Part shown: positions 1 to 11,883 of the stretch, one piece after another
How positions within the stretch are numbered: the stretch's first letter is position 1
Layout: every line of letters begins with the position of its first letter
Assembly: GCA_034440575.1 (NCBI GenBank)
Contig: JAOTOL010001642.1
Coordinates: forward strand, 2,730,501 to 2,794,500
Direction of reading: 5' to 3'
DNA: 64,000 bases
Source of the DNA: Imbricaverruca yamaguchii
Taxonomy: Eukaryota; Arthropoda; Thecostraca; Neoverrucidae
Program-made: the position numbers and the translations under genes
The notes under the pieces: generated by a model
Told to the model about the DNA's origin: nothing
Seen by the model: only the letters and a program-made list of their open reading frames with translations
Databases searched by the model: none

Positions 1-587
1 CGGTGTCCTGGGGTGGCCAGTGTCTTGGGGTGGCCGGTGTCCTGGGGTGGCCGGTGTCCTGGGGTGGCCAGTGTCCTGGGGTGGCCAGTGTCCTGGGGTG
101 GCCAGTGTCCTGGGGTGGCCGGTGTCCTGGGGTGGCCAGTGTCCTGGGATGGCCAGTGTCCTGGGGTGGCCAGTGTCCTGGGGTGGCCAGGGTCCTGGGT
201 TGGCCCCCTGTGGGACGGTCAGGCCAGTGTCCTGGGGTGGTCAGTGTCCTGGGATGGCCGGTGTCCTGGGTTGGCCCCCTGTGGGACGGTCAGGCCAGTT
301 TCCTGGGGTGGTCAGTGTCCTGGGGTGGCCGGTGTCCTGGGATGGCCGGTGTCCTGGGATGGCCGGTGTCCTGGGGTGGCCGGTGTCCTGGGATGGCCGG
401 TGTCCTGGGATGGCCGGTGTCCTGGGGTGGCCGGTGTCCTGGGGTGGCCGGTGTCCTTGGATGGCCGGTGTCCTGGGATGGCCGGGGTCCTGGGATGGCC
501 AGTGTCCTGGGGTGGCCGGTGTCCTTGGATGGCCGGTGTCTTGGGATGGCCGGTGTCCTGGGATGGCCCCCTGTGGGACGGTCAGGC
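1..587. repeat. 17-bp GC-rich minisatellite
   Basis: Tandem copies of a 17-base unit close to GTGTCCTGGGGTGGCCA run from the left edge. They are interrupted three times (near 205, 277 and 565) by a segment reading CCCCTGTGGGACGGTCAGG. Seventeen is not a multiple of three, so all three forward frames stay open and give spurious Trp/Gly/Pro-rich frames. The array probably continues left of the window. Confidence 0.95.
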
Positions 588-960
588 CAGTGGGTAGTCG
601 GGACTCTGGGGTGGGCACGAATCCAGGGACGGTGAGATCACCGTGGGATGGTCAGAAGCGTAGTTCCCAGGCACCTCTGCCTCTCACATGCATGGCTCTT
701 TGACACGGGGGTATCACCCAGTGGCGCCACCAAAACTCCCCAAAGGGGTACAAACTGCCAAAAATATGATGAAACAGAGAAAGATTCGGGAGTACGAAGC
801 GCACCGAAAATGTACGGTGCTGCGTGGAAATAATCCAAAATTCCTCGTTTGATCTTGTGTATTTTTTAGTGCTATGGGGAAAGGACTAGGGCCCGGCCCC
901 CTTGGCTGGGCCTCTGACACCTTCTCCGGGCTCCTTCAAAATGCCGTTCACATCGACTGT

Positions 961-1162
961 CAGCTGCTCCGGGCTCTGAACCCGGAGTCTCTAGTCGGAT
1001 GTCAGATACTCCGGGCCCTGAACCCGGAATCTCTGGTCGACTGTCAGATGCCTCGGGCCCTGAACACCGAGTTTCTGGTCGAATATCAGATTATCCGGGC
1101 CCTAAAATCAGAGTCTCTGGTCGAATTTCAGGCGCTGCGGGCCCTGAAACCAGAGTATCTGA
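961..1162. repeat. 42-bp tandem repeat, 4.8 copies
   Basis: Copies start at 961, 1003, 1045, 1087 and 1129 and diverge moderately. The period of 42 bases keeps one frame open (about 874-1209), which would encode a 14-residue unit of the form LRALNPESLVxxQx. Substitutions between copies largely keep that peptide, but no start, splice or homology evidence supports translation. Confidence 0.85.
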
Positions 1163-1279
1163 CGAGCTCTGACCCACATTTGGGACACTCCTATGCCCAT
1201 GGGCAGTGAGTAGGCATGCACCTACCAACCACCCTCAGTTAATCGACTGGGAACTGACTTTCGTACCTAGTCCGACGTT

Positions 1280-1684
1280 GGTAAGTTGGAGCTTCAACCC
1301 GTACCGCTCCCTTTGGCGCTACTCTCCGTCAGGATGCCCTCTCGGTGCTGCGTGCGGGTCAGCGGACGACTCTGGAGCGGCCGCTCCCCTCGCTCTCCCC
1401 CCCGGCCCCCCGCCGCACGGTTCGCACGCGCCGCTGCCAGCGCCACCAACCGGCGGCCATATTTGCTCAGTCGATAGCCGTGACGCTTTACGAGGGCGGT
1501 AAAACTCGGCCGGTTTGTGACATATGCCGGCGCGCCGGCAGCCAATCAGCGGCCAGCGCCGGCTCGGGCGCAACCACGTGACCATCCGACATTTTGCAGG
1601 GCGGACGCCGGCGAACTCGTCCGTTCAGATTAGTACTAATTGATCGGTGGCATAGTGATAAGGTGGCTGCCGTCCGTATCTCTG
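1280..1684 (+). promoter_or_regulatory. CpG-rich promoter-like segment with candidate noncoding first exon
   Basis: GC- and CpG-rich DNA with a CCAAT box (GCCAATCAGC, 1541-1550) and a palindromic E-box (CACGTG, 1575-1580). It ends in a near-consensus splice donor, CTG/GTGAGT, with GT at 1685. This is the usual layout of a TATA-less animal promoter with a 5' noncoding exon. It lies on the same strand as the GATA gene, about 9 kb upstream of its first coding exon, so it may be a distal promoter of that gene. No transcript evidence is available. Confidence 0.4.
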
Positions 1685-3689
1685 GTGAGTACTGGCTTCT
1701 GCAAGGGGCACTTCCGTTCAGGAGCGTCCCTCTAGACCGGCAGCGCAAGCATGTCACCCGCCGGCTACCGTACAGCGCTTATAAACATTTACAGTTGGTA
1801 TCTGAGCGCTATCCGTATCTTACTCCGTTTATCGTATCGCACACTTTCCCCTGTATCTGTTCTATCTCCGTCGTTTTTATCAACCGTTCCAGTGTTTTCG
1901 GTTCGGCAAGATATTCCTCTATATTATCGGACGAGCAGGTCGGCCTCTATCTGATGCGGTGATGATTGCAGGCATCTCTGGTGCTCGTCAGATAGGTGAC
2001 CGGCGCAGCCATGCTCGGCTGTCGGTGCTGGCCAGAACCCATACCACGGCGTGTGTAGCCTCGCTCAGCCGATGGCACATAACGCGTGTATTCTAGGTTT
2101 GGGTAGGGGTGCGATGCTATATTGGTCTGGGGCCAGATTCATTTGCTGATAGTACTTACTGTGGTATTTTGGTACACACGGCTGGATGCCACTGATATGA
2201 AATTTTTAGTTGAAATTCTCCACAAAAACTATGTAACTCATTATTGAAAGCTGCAATACATGGATATTCTTGTATCTGTCCCTCACGCTCCTTCCCTATA
2301 AATTTCTACTTTCCCTCATCCCTTCTTTCTCCCCTCTTCTAACCATCCCTCTCACTCCCACCCTTTCTCTAGTCATTTCTCTATTTCTCTCATGCAATAG
2401 ATTGCAATAGGGTGGAAATACACAGTCATCCGCCTGTCGTCTACGTGTCTAGAACCTCCCTGTCTTCTGTGCTTATCGTCGATCAGGCAGAGTTGCGACA
2501 TCAGGCGCAACTCTAATGTCGCAACATCAGGTGCAACATCAGGTGAATCTGCTGTTGCGGACTTTTGACGACAGGCATTTATATATTCACGGTATTACGA
2601 TGTGAACGAAGTTCATTGTTGTTTAACGAACCGCCGATGCACTGTTCCAACTGTTGAAAAATGTTTAATTATAGCGTTTCATTTGTTTATATTTATGAAA
2701 GTTACCAGCACTTTTAATCCGCTTTTCACCAGACTACATTATTTCACATGGGAAATGGTACAGCATTTGTGAGAGTTCAGTCACTTTGAAAGTGACGCGC
2801 ATGAAATGACCGCAATCGTTTCGCAAGGCCAGCCAGCCTACGCCACAAGTAAACTAATATACATTTTCGCATAGGCACTGGCTTCTCTTTCAGTTTTGGT
2901 GTTAGCCGATACGCTCTGGTTATACTCTATGCGTATGGTTTGTAACCTCACCTGTTATATACCATACGTATGTATGGTGTGTAACCTCGTTTGTTTTGCA
3001 CCATAAACAGGGCACCTAGTTATACGCACCGTACAAAAGTCGTGCGAAGTATCTTTTAATAACAGATGGTTATTGTGGAGAAGGCTAATTACATGAAGGG
3101 AGGAATTAGATATATCCGGTGATCTTACCGTCAAGATCTGCCATTCCCATTCCGGTAGAGATGTGGCGATCCTTCTAACTGGAAAGCCGCCCAGGATGCC
3201 GTGGGATGTCATATTGCGTCCGCCTTCTACGCCACTCAGCCAGCTATTCTCTTCAGCTGATGGCGCCCCTGAGAGTAGAATGGGGCTTTCGGAGGCACGG
3301 TACCCCTCCAGAACAATTTCCCCAAATTAAAATTCCTGGACCCGTCCCTACTCGCTTATCCTATTCCAAATATACGCGACGGCCATTCTCATTGACTCAC
3401 CATTGCCACCATTGTCAACAGACTCAACTGTACCTCTCCCTTAACCTTTGCGCCACTGGGGTCGGCATGCGAACACGCCCCATTTGAGGGGGCGGATTCT
3501 CCCCCTGTTTAACTTGAAAAGCTTCCAACCGATTTCGTTGCATTTGCCGGTGTACGAGAGAGCTTAGCCAGCTGGGTTCAGAGCGGAGGTTTTAGAAGTG
3601 ATATCGCAGGTCAGTACAAATGTTAAAATGCATCCACTTGGCGAATTTTCGACTTCAGTCGAGCATGCTTTGGAGTTTAGAGGCGCATC
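1685..3689. other. No gene recognised; unique-looking DNA
   Basis: Several short open frames occur without codon-usage or domain signal. Around 2480-2560 a short motif (CATCAGG with GCAAC) recurs a few times, and near 2930-3000 there are repeats of GTATGGT...GTAACCTC. No RNA gene or coding exon is supported. Confidence 0.5.
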
Positions 3690-3752
3690 GACTGCTGGAA
3701 TGACTCTGGTAGTCGGCGTGCCCCTAAGCTCTAATTCATCATCTAATTGAGC
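3690..3752 (+). mobile_element. Degenerate copy of the short TSD-flanked tail element
   Basis: The stretch contains GAATGACTCTGGTAGTCGG followed by CGTGCCCCTAAGCTCTAATT and a CAT-rich end. It matches the 57-bp insert at 22897-22953 at most positions. Flanking duplications are not clear, so this is an old copy. Confidence 0.5.
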
Positions 3753-6711
3753 ATCATGAAGCTAAGCAGCGCATGGGCCGAATTTGAGCGCAGTCATGAG
3801 CCATAAATTCTAAGATAGCCTTGGAAGGCATTCATGAGTAAAGATAAAATCCAAGTCATAAAGTAAAGATTAGATCCAAGCATGCACGTGACCGGTGGGT
3901 CACGTGATGTTCTGAAGTGAAATATTGAATCTGGTTTTACACCCATGCAGTGCATGCTTTGCGACCAAAACCTCGCCCCCATTGGGGCCAGGATTAAATT
4001 GTTCAGCAGAACGCGCATCTCCGGAAGGTAAGCCCTCGAAGGAATGCGGAAGGTGCGCCCCGCCAACGAAATTTCTCAGGGAAACGATTTCTAAGAGAAA
4101 TTGGAAGCTCAGCCATACCTAAAATGTTTCTGCATTAGTTGCTCCAGTGGGTGGGTGCCCCATCCCTCCTTCACTATATAATATCTGTGTCAGGCAGTGT
4201 CCAGCAGCTTTAGGGAGCCATCTTGTATTCCAAGCGTTTTGAATACACAACAAACTTACTGGGTACTAATTTTGCCTGGACATGACTGATTCGAAGAATT
4301 CGTCTTAGTGAGAAGGTGGTGTCCCCGTATTGGATCTGACCTATTCGTAACGTCTTAACATTTCAAGAAAACACCCCATTGCACTCGAAATAACCCATAA
4401 CCATGAGGCCTAATGTTACCTGGAATTGCCCGAGGCTACGCTAAAACTGTAGATAACAGGCTATTATATGCTTAAACCAGACAAGTATGCCTTTATGTTA
4501 CGAAGGCCCCTCGGAAACCCCTCGGAGGTCCTCAATCCAGCGCCCATCCCCCTGGTATATTTCACTCTAACTGGATTGGCGGTTAAATCCTTCGACGTAA
4601 GCGATGACCATTGTGGGTCAGAAAATCATTTTCTCTCCACAGCCTACCACCCTCAGTTTTGCTACATTGCACCAGCGGATACCGGGGACCCGTGCCCCTA
4701 GCCCCAAGGAAGGTGGGTCCCACGAAAGGCTTGGATACACTCCTTCCCCACATTAATTTTTATACAATACGTGCCCCTCTCGGAGGAAAAGGCGTCTTCT
4801 TCGAGGTAAAATGCAACCCCTCAGTATGCGCAAGTCCACCGCAATTGGATGTATTTTCTTCAGCCAGAGGTGTGTCTAGAAAGAAAAAGGCACCCCTCTC
4901 CCTACGTGCCTTCATGGTGGCGTCCCTCTGAAGAAGTGGTACCCCATGACAATCCCTTGAACTGCCCATGCTACATTGTGTTACTCCAAGGCATTTTTGC
5001 TGCAAAGGGCCAACAATGTCCCGCAGACTCCTAAATAATAGATTCCGAAACCTAAAAATGTTCTCGTGAAGCATGATGTTTTCACCAGTTCATCTATCCA
5101 GTGACGCCAGGTTAACTTTGAAGGAACGTGACGGAAAGATCGATGGATATATACTACGTGCTAATCTCATATGCTGGCCTCCTCCACGATAACCGGCTGT
5201 TCTAATACGTCTTTTTATGTGTGTATACATAGGTACCACATGTATGGTGCATAAACGATGGGCTATGCACCACGATAACCGACGTGGTTATACATGCTAA
5301 GTATGGTGTATGAAGTCACAGACATATCTAAACCGTGAAATGCACTTTATTCAGCTCAGCCAGCAATCTATTCAAACCAAAGTGTTCTGCCTTCTGCGCT
5401 AGGGCCTAGGAATGAAGGGTTACCGGGCAATGTAATTTCAGCAGTCTTTTGAAACCCCAACAAACTTAGTTGTGTTTCGAGCTCCCAATGCGCCCCTAAG
5501 TTATCACCAAAGTTAAGGTGTTTTTGTGTGATTAATACTTCCTTCTTTGATACCAGTAATTGTCTTACTTCCTTTGTCAGACACGAAAGGCGAGTCACCT
5601 TCTTCATTCTCATTTGTCGATTGGGAATGAACATGTCCTGCCCTGGAAACAGTATACCTTTTGGGGCTTCCCACATTTTGCGCACATCTAAATCTGACAA
5701 TAGCTCTTACAACTAGATTTCGTCAAGAGGATCCTGAACTGATCACAGTTTTCCTTGAACGAATTGTGAAATTAGTTCAGTTCAAATGTTGCATGACCGA
5801 TGCAGTCTATGCGGCCCTGAACTCCAGTTCAGTTCAAATCAGTTGAAATAAATCAGTCAACCACTTTTTACCGGCATATTCAGCATACTAGAAAAAACGC
5901 GTAGTTGCATATTCAACATCCCTGATGGCCTCTACCATCATTACCTTCGGTACAAACTTGTTCTCATTTGCAAGTATCAGATCTCATATAACAGCTCCAT
6001 TGTGGGTTTATTTAATATTTGAGGAAAACAATATTAAAGCAAGCAATGGGACATCTTCCCGATTTTGTTAACCTTCCAGTTTTGTTCCTCAGCCTCGCTA
6101 TATTGAAACATTACAAGTGTCCTGCCATACACTCAGACTTATATATTCCTGCATCAATCTGGCCGTGTTTGCATCCTAATCGGGTGGTTTGTGTTATGTC
6201 CTAATGTTTAATTGTGTTTTATTTCTCGACATAAGATCTAAAGATGATGCTTCTATTCCCTCATCACATGCACAATCCTCTACAGCATTTTGCATAGCTC
6301 GCCATACATCTCCTACCCTCGACCACTACTGATGAGCATGAATGCTATGGTCAGTAAGTTCAAATTCATGTCTAGTAATCTTAAAGAGCTGTATACATAA
6401 GCCGATGCCTTGGTTATGCATACCAATTATAGTTTTTTTAAGACACTATATAAGCATGAAGTTTCCCAGTTTTGCTTCAACACTTCTAGCTCTTTTCTAA
6501 ATAAGAGCTCCATGCATGTGCAGAATATTATATGTGAGGTCGCACATAGGTCAAGTACAGTTATTCATGCATTTCTTGCTCTACCTCACACTCCTATTAA
6601 TGATTCCCAACATTCTGATGCCTTGTTTCTAGCTGAGTACTCTGTCGGTGCAAATTATTTTAATTGTTTGTCAAAACGAATTGCGCAGCGATCAGCACGT
6701 AAATTTTATAT
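3753..6711. other. No gene recognised; AT-richer intergenic or intronic DNA
   Basis: Only short unrelated open frames are present. Near 5215-5320 a GTATGGTG-type motif recurs, resembling 2930-3000, which suggests an old dispersed repeat. Nothing else can be supported. Confidence 0.45.
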
Positions 6712-6852
6712 ATAAATATATATATATATATGTGTGTGTGTGTTTGTATGTATGTATATATATATGTACGTATATATACATATAAATGCGTATATATATG
6801 CATATATATATATATATATATACACATCTATATCTGTGTGTGTGTGTGTTAT
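6712..6852. repeat. Compound TA/TG microsatellite
   Basis: Alternating TA runs are interspersed with TG and TATG blocks. Frames reading Tyr/Ile/Cys/Val here are artefacts of the repeat. Confidence 0.95.
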
Positions 6853-7198
6853 AATAACATAATAAGCATGCTCACTGATAACGCAGGCCTCTGGATGCCC
6901 GCTGTCACTTTACGACGCTGCATAGCATTCAGCCGAATGCATCTTGAGATCCCGAGGTGCTTTGTCGGCTCCTAATTTTCGGGCATGTCTCCAAACCTGG
7001 TAGATAACAATCTGACCTAAATACCGTGTCGCATGGGCAGCGTCAAGTGGAAGGGGGCGGGACACGTGTCCCTCCAAGAGTCGTTGGGCTTAGCATTACT
7101 CTTATAGGTGTGGCACGGAAAGACTAGTCCCGAAAGCGACCATAAGCACGTGTGGAAGGTGGTACTCCTATGCTACTTCCTATCCTTCACTGTTAATT

Positions 7199-7265
7199 TT
7201 CTTGTCGCTGGACCAGCATTTCAACATGTTCGGGGCTAGTGAGCTTTGCCCCGGCTAAAATCCGT
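7199..7265 (+). repeat. Dispersed repeat, copy 1
   Basis: The segment from TTGTCGCTGGACCAGCATTT to GTGAGCTTTGCCCCGG is similar to 8657-8722 in the same orientation. Similarity probably extends some tens of bases upstream. A short piece of the same sequence (GTTGTCGCTGGACCAG) also occurs near 32172. The family is unknown. Confidence 0.6.
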
Positions 7266-7397
7266 GTCGCCGCTGTTGTCCTGCCTGGGGTAGGAAGAGT
7301 GGCGGAGGACGCACCCCACCCCCGACGGGGCGAGGGCCATCGGTGAATCATAACATATAGCCGCACCTGCAATGTTCTTTGGTAAGAACATTGCATG

Positions 7398-7700
7398 TTC
7401 TAAGGTTTGCAATGTTTTAAGGCAAAACGACCAGCAAGTGGTGTTTGTCCTCCGCCGAACTCTTGGCCAATTGCCGACCGGTCGCTTCTGACACCTTCCC
7501 CGGGAGGTTCATGCGCGGAGGTCGGAGCCCGGCGACTGTCGCAACTCCTGGAGGTCGTTGCCCAATGTCCACTCACCCTCCCGGAGAGCGGGAGGGGCTG
7601 ACGGTGCCGGCCAGACTGTCCGACGCCAGCCTCTAAATATAGACGGCTTTTGGAGTTAAAGCGCGCCGACGCCTTTGTCCTCGGCGGGACGGTTTGCAAT
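7398..7700. other. GC-rich segment, function unclear
   Basis: A local GC- and CpG-rich island lies in AT-richer surroundings, with a GGCCAAT-like motif near 7467 and an AT-rich step (CTAAATATAG) near 7633. It could be a promoter or enhancer, but no splice donor or coding exon follows convincingly. Confidence 0.25.
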
Positions 7701-8656
7701 AACAGTACCCGCGCCGTCTAACCTCGCGGTGTCCCTGAGACAGGGGGTGACCGAGAATTATGCGTCCGTCCGTAGTTTCCATGCGCGTAAGGGTCAGGAC
7801 TGGTAGTGAGCGAGGGGGCTGATAAGTGAAGACGCCTTCTGCCCAAAGCTATTTAAACTAGTCTATCAAACCAATTTCCAACCAATTGTCGTCATCAGGA
7901 ACCTTGTGATAGTATTTCTGATATCTGATGATCATTCTGTAGCGTCAAGTTCGGACATCTTTGTGCCACTCCTCCCGCTCCTGTAGCTTTTGGAGGACGT
8001 CTGATTGTTATCCTGCAGAAGATCGCACACTCTACCTTGTTTTGCTCTTATTTTCAGACCGGGCTGTGAAAGAGCTTCAGTTGCTTGAATGATTGATTGG
8101 TCGCTTTCGTTAGGTGACAAATTTGTCGATTTCATAGGCATAGAGGAAAAAAATTATTTCATATTAGAAGCCTCGCGTTTTCCTTAACGAAATATATCCG
8201 GCAGGACGACAATTATGAAATTCCTCAACTTACTTATCTTATTCCTGGCTCAACATATGAAATATGTATCCCTTTGCAGTCTCAAACTTCCTCGACGTGA
8301 AATCTTCTCAGTTGATAGCCACCCAGCTACAACGACTAATCTGACGATGTGATGCAGATTCGATGACTATTGAATTGTATTCCTCGAGTTTCCATAATAA
8401 GCATATAAAGTCTAGGTAGTCTCATCCATGCTTTGCCACTTATTGTGATATCGTAGACAGCATAATAATGACATAGAAAACCGTCCAATGCAAGTTAAAC
8501 AGGTAAATCGAATCGGGCGTTGTAGCTAGAACTTACAACTAGAACTACAGTTACTAGAACTTACACGAAATAAAAATTATTGCAAGGAGAAATTCCCTCC
8601 TTAATTTTCCACTCTATGTGTCCCCAGAATGACACCAAGCTATTCACATGCTACTT

Positions 8657-8722
8657 CACGAACTTCCTTGTTGTTGGACTAGCATTCCAGCGTCTGCGAG
8701 TTCAGTGAGCTTTGCCCCGACC
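8657..8722 (+). repeat. Dispersed repeat, copy 2
   Basis: Direct-orientation relative of 7199-7265, ending in GTGAGCTTTGCCCCG. The two copies are about 1.46 kb apart and diverge clearly, which indicates an old interspersed family rather than a recent tandem duplication. Confidence 0.6.
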
Positions 8723-9045
8723 AGACTTCAAAACATCTCCTCGGCCGGACCGGCACATTAACCATGTCGTGCTTGTGTCATCCCGAAGAGTATTCGCTTT
8801 GAATTAGCGTCAGCATTACCAAACCATGCCTGGTGGAACAGTGGCACACACAAATGTCGTCCAACAAATGTGGGAGGTCAGTTTTGTGTTTGTAGGCATC
8901 ACTCTCTCTTACCGGTTGATGTTCATGTTGCTGCATAAATCAATGCAATATCATTGAAGCAACCAGCCACGTACTTTGAAGAGGACAGCTGAATGCGTTG
9001 ATAGAGAACCCGATTGGGACGGACAAAGAAAGTCAAAACAACCAA

Positions 9046-9200
9046 AAAGTTGCCATTCTGCCCAGAACACAGCATACCCTCATTCGATTTAGATAGCCCA
9101 GGAAATCGAAGGGATGCCATTCTGCCCAGAACACAGCACACTCATTTGATTTAGATGGTCTAGCCAACCGAAAAGGTGTCATTCTGCAAAGAATATAGCG
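9046..9200. repeat. 62-64-bp tandem repeat, about 2.5 copies
   Basis: The motif GCCATTCTGCCCAGAACACA starts at 9052 and 9116, and a decayed version starts at 9178. Each is followed by a CATTTGATTTAGAT-like block. This is a short degenerate tandem duplication. Confidence 0.75.
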
Positions 9201-9399
9201 TACGCTACTTAGACTTAACATGGTGTAGCTCAAGAGCTGCATTGAAACGAGGCTTTCCTAATACGATGTGTTTGTTGAAGAATCATATTCAGCATGGTCT
9301 GCTTCAGAAAGGGGAGGACGGGGTGAGCGGCGGACGAATGTCCTAGACGCAACATTATGCTCGCTTGGCAACACATGAGCCAGCGCTGAAATCAGTCGA

Positions 9400-9725
9400 C
9401 AACTGAATGCCCTGCGGTGCGGCGCGAGCCGTGACGTCAGAAGTCGCTGACGCCCGGGCCGGGCGGGGCGGGGCGGGGCCACTTTTCGCACCGGGTAGCT
9501 AAAGGCGACACACCGCGTAACTGGGCCAGCGGTACTTCCTGCCGGCGGCCACCGGCCGCCGATTGCCGGGTTTGCGTAAAAACGCCGCCAGCCCGGCGGT
9601 GAAAGCGGCTCGCGTCACGGCGTCACGGCGGCGTCACGTCCGCCGCCGCCGCCGCCCGTGCACCGTGACGTCACGACAGCGTAGGCGCGGACTCCGGCCG
9701 GTGTCGCGGCAGCCGGTGAGGTGGC
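9400..9725 (+). promoter_or_regulatory. CpG island upstream of the GATA gene, candidate promoter
   Basis: Very CpG-rich DNA includes a run of Sp1-type GC boxes (GGGCGGGGCGGGGCGGGG, about 9460-9477). Near 9713 it contains a donor-like sequence, CCG/GTGAGG. It lies about 1.2 kb upstream of the splice acceptor that opens the first recognised coding exon at 10877, so a noncoding first exon here is plausible. The assignment rests on composition and position only. Confidence 0.4.
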
Positions 9726-9825
9726 GGCGCCCAGCCATATCTTATCGGGATGTCCCTGTTCGTCCCCGGCTTACGGCCTCGTCTGACCGGCTGTAGCTGC
9801 TGCCGTGTGTACCCCTCCCCTCCCC

Positions 9826-9945
9826 GTGGGTGCTACCTGACCAATGTAGTCGATGCGTCCTAAAGCTCTAATAACTAACGAAACCGCGCACCTCTACGCA
9901 GTCCAAGCGCTCCAAAACTACAATAACTAACGAATCCCCACCCTC
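9826..9945 (+). mobile_element. Two adjacent copies of the short tail element
   Basis: Two copies of the tail motif (GCGTCCTAAAGCTCTAATAA, then CGCTCCAAAACTACAATAAC), each followed by CTAAC or TAACGAA, sit one after the other. They resemble 43181-43239 and 17181-17240. Clear flanking duplications were not found, so nested or sequential insertion is possible. Confidence 0.55.
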
Positions 9946-10296
9946 GCTACGCCTACTCCCATGGGGGTCGCCAAACAATAAGTGGTTCCAGTTGATGAGG
10001 GCAGTACGGCTTCAATACCCTGTGTAGAAGCATGTCAATAGCGAAATTACTTGAAGGATGGCGGCAACGATGGGCCAATCTCGCCCATTGCGGAAACTAA
10101 CTGTCATAACTGGAGGAAGTCAACACACCGCGGCAGAAATATCACATTCACACTCCGCATGCTTTTACTTCTCGATTTCAATGTATGTTCGAGTTCGCCA
10201 ATAGGCAGGTAGTCAAACGGAACTTTACCCCTGCTACGGATAATTAAATATGAATGGGGCTCATTTGTCTTGTCATTTATACATCCATATATATGG

Positions 10297-10321
10297 AAGT
10301 GTATTTATCTTTGCATATATA

Positions 10322-10388
<67 letters not shown>

Positions 10389-10391
10389 ATA

Positions 10392-10433
<42 letters not shown>

Positions 10434-10482
10434 TACATATATGTGTGCCTGTGTGGGTGTGTGTGTGTGTGTACATGTATAT
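10297..10482. repeat. TA microsatellite with TG tail
   Basis: A long TA run is interrupted by TTTG and ACATA steps and passes into a TG-rich stretch. It lies about 400 bases upstream of the GATA coding exon 1 acceptor. Confidence 0.95.
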
Positions 10483-10880
10483 GTATGTTTTGATCACAAG
10501 TTTATGTTCAAAATGCGTGAATCACCGTTCTGCCCGACTTAAGACTGCGACTGGCTGAGAGATGGTGTCGACACATAGTGCCCGTATTGGTCCCGTTTGC
10601 ACACCATGCTGCTTTGTCGCCTAAGCTGGGCACGCTGTTGCCGTACCCCCTTCACCAATTGCGTTTCAATTCAATGTTTCATTCATTCTTCGCACTCTGA
10701 CTCGCAATTGATAATAATAACCAAGGTCGAAAATGAGGATAATATTAGCACGCATGTACGCACCGAATCTCCACGCGCGCTCATGCTTCGCCGAGGACAG
10801 TTCGCCGCAAGCGATCCCAACGGGCTAGCGGCTATCAAAAACCAAACACTAATGTTGTTGCTATTGTGTTCGGCAGAACG

Positions 10881-11883
10881 ATGAGTGAAATACGTTCGCG
10901 ATGGTCGCCGACCTCAGTAACGCTGACGGAGATGTCGCTCGACTCCAACTCCATCCCAACTATGTCGCCACCCGTGCCATCGCCGCACCTACACCAGCAA
11001 CAGCAGCAACAGCAGCACCAGCAGCAACAACACCAGCAGCATCATCAACAGCATCACCACCAGCAACATCAGCAGCAGCAGCAGCAGCACCACCACCAAC
11101 AGCAGCAACAGCAGCTACAACAGCAGCCGCTGCCGGACCCCAGCACCATCATGGAGAAGCCGTTCGATCTGGAGATGAAGAAGGAGCTGGTCGACGAGCT
11201 GAGCGGCCACGCGTCTCCAAGCGTTCCCAACAGCTCGCCGTACGCGCTGGCTCGCGACGGCACGCCCGTCAGCCACGTGTCGTCCGTGGGCCACGTGACG
11301 CCCGTTAGCCACGTGACGCCGACGCCGTTCGACCTGGGTGAGTCGGCGATCATGCACGCGTCGCCCGTGGGCGGCGAGCTGACGTTCAAGAGCGAGCCGC
11401 TGGCGCCCGAGGCGGCGCTGCTCGAGACGCCGCACATCGTGTACCCGGGCGGCGAGCCGCTCGAGTCGGTCGCCATGGCGACGCTGCGCGCCATCTCGCC
11501 GCCGTTGCAGCCGTTCGCCGGCGCGCCCGAGCTGACCTACGCGGGCCTGCAGGGCGGCGCGGCGTCGCCGCTGCACAACTACGCGCCGTACGTGTCGTAC
11601 GGCGGCGGCGGCGGCGGCGGCGCCTGCGCCTACTACCCGCCACCCGCCTACAAACACGAGCGCTACGCGACACCCGGCTACGAGCTGGGCGCCGCGTGCG
11701 CGCCCGTGCTGCCTGTCGACATCCAGCGCATCAACAGCGGCGTGACCAAAGAGCACGAGCCCGTCAGCTGGGTCTACGACTACGGCGGCGTGTCGACCGC
11801 CGGCAGCCAGCCCAGCATGGCGTACACCACAGTCACGTGGCAGGGCGCCTACGACGTCGGCGACCTGCGCAAGCTCGACCAGG
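10881..11883 (+). CDS. GATA: GATA transcription factor, coding exon 1 (N-terminal region)
   Basis: This exon encodes about 334 residues of the N-terminal, presumably transactivating, part of a GATA-class nuclear DNA-binding protein. The exon itself opens at 10877 after an acceptor-like CGGCAG, and the ATG at 10881 (MSEIRSRWSP) is the first Met after it. Residues about 39-84 are an almost pure Gln/His tract. After it come an acidic/basic stretch (EKPFDLEMKKELVDEL), His/Val repeats of the form PVSHV and GHVTP, and a seven-Gly run near residue 241. The rest is rich in Tyr, Pro and Ala. GC is high at third codon positions. The exon ends at a GTAGGT donor (GT at 11884) in phase 1, and the single carried G joins AT of the next exon to make Asp. 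The N-terminus shows no recognisable domain, as is usual outside the fingers of GATA proteins. Whether more coding sequence lies upstream is unknown. Confidence 0.85.
10997..11126. repeat. CAG/CAC (Gln/His) codon repeat in GATA exon 1
   Basis: Imperfect trinucleotide repeats of CAG, CAA, CAC and CAT encode about 45 residues of Gln and His. Mixed codons suggest a stabilised low-complexity coding tract rather than a pure slippage array. Length polymorphism would be expected. Confidence 0.9.

Noticed and set aside
3..703. Long Trp/Gly/Pro-rich open frames in all three forward frames and one reverse frame
   Set aside because: They are a consequence of a 17-bp repeat without stop codons; no start context, splice site or homology.
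4611..5074. Overlapping frames of about 105 codons on both strands around 4.6-5.1 kb
   Set aside because: No recognised domain; a loose resemblance to 28.9-29.2 kb (GGAGGAAA...CCCTCTGA) was too weak to call a repeat pair.
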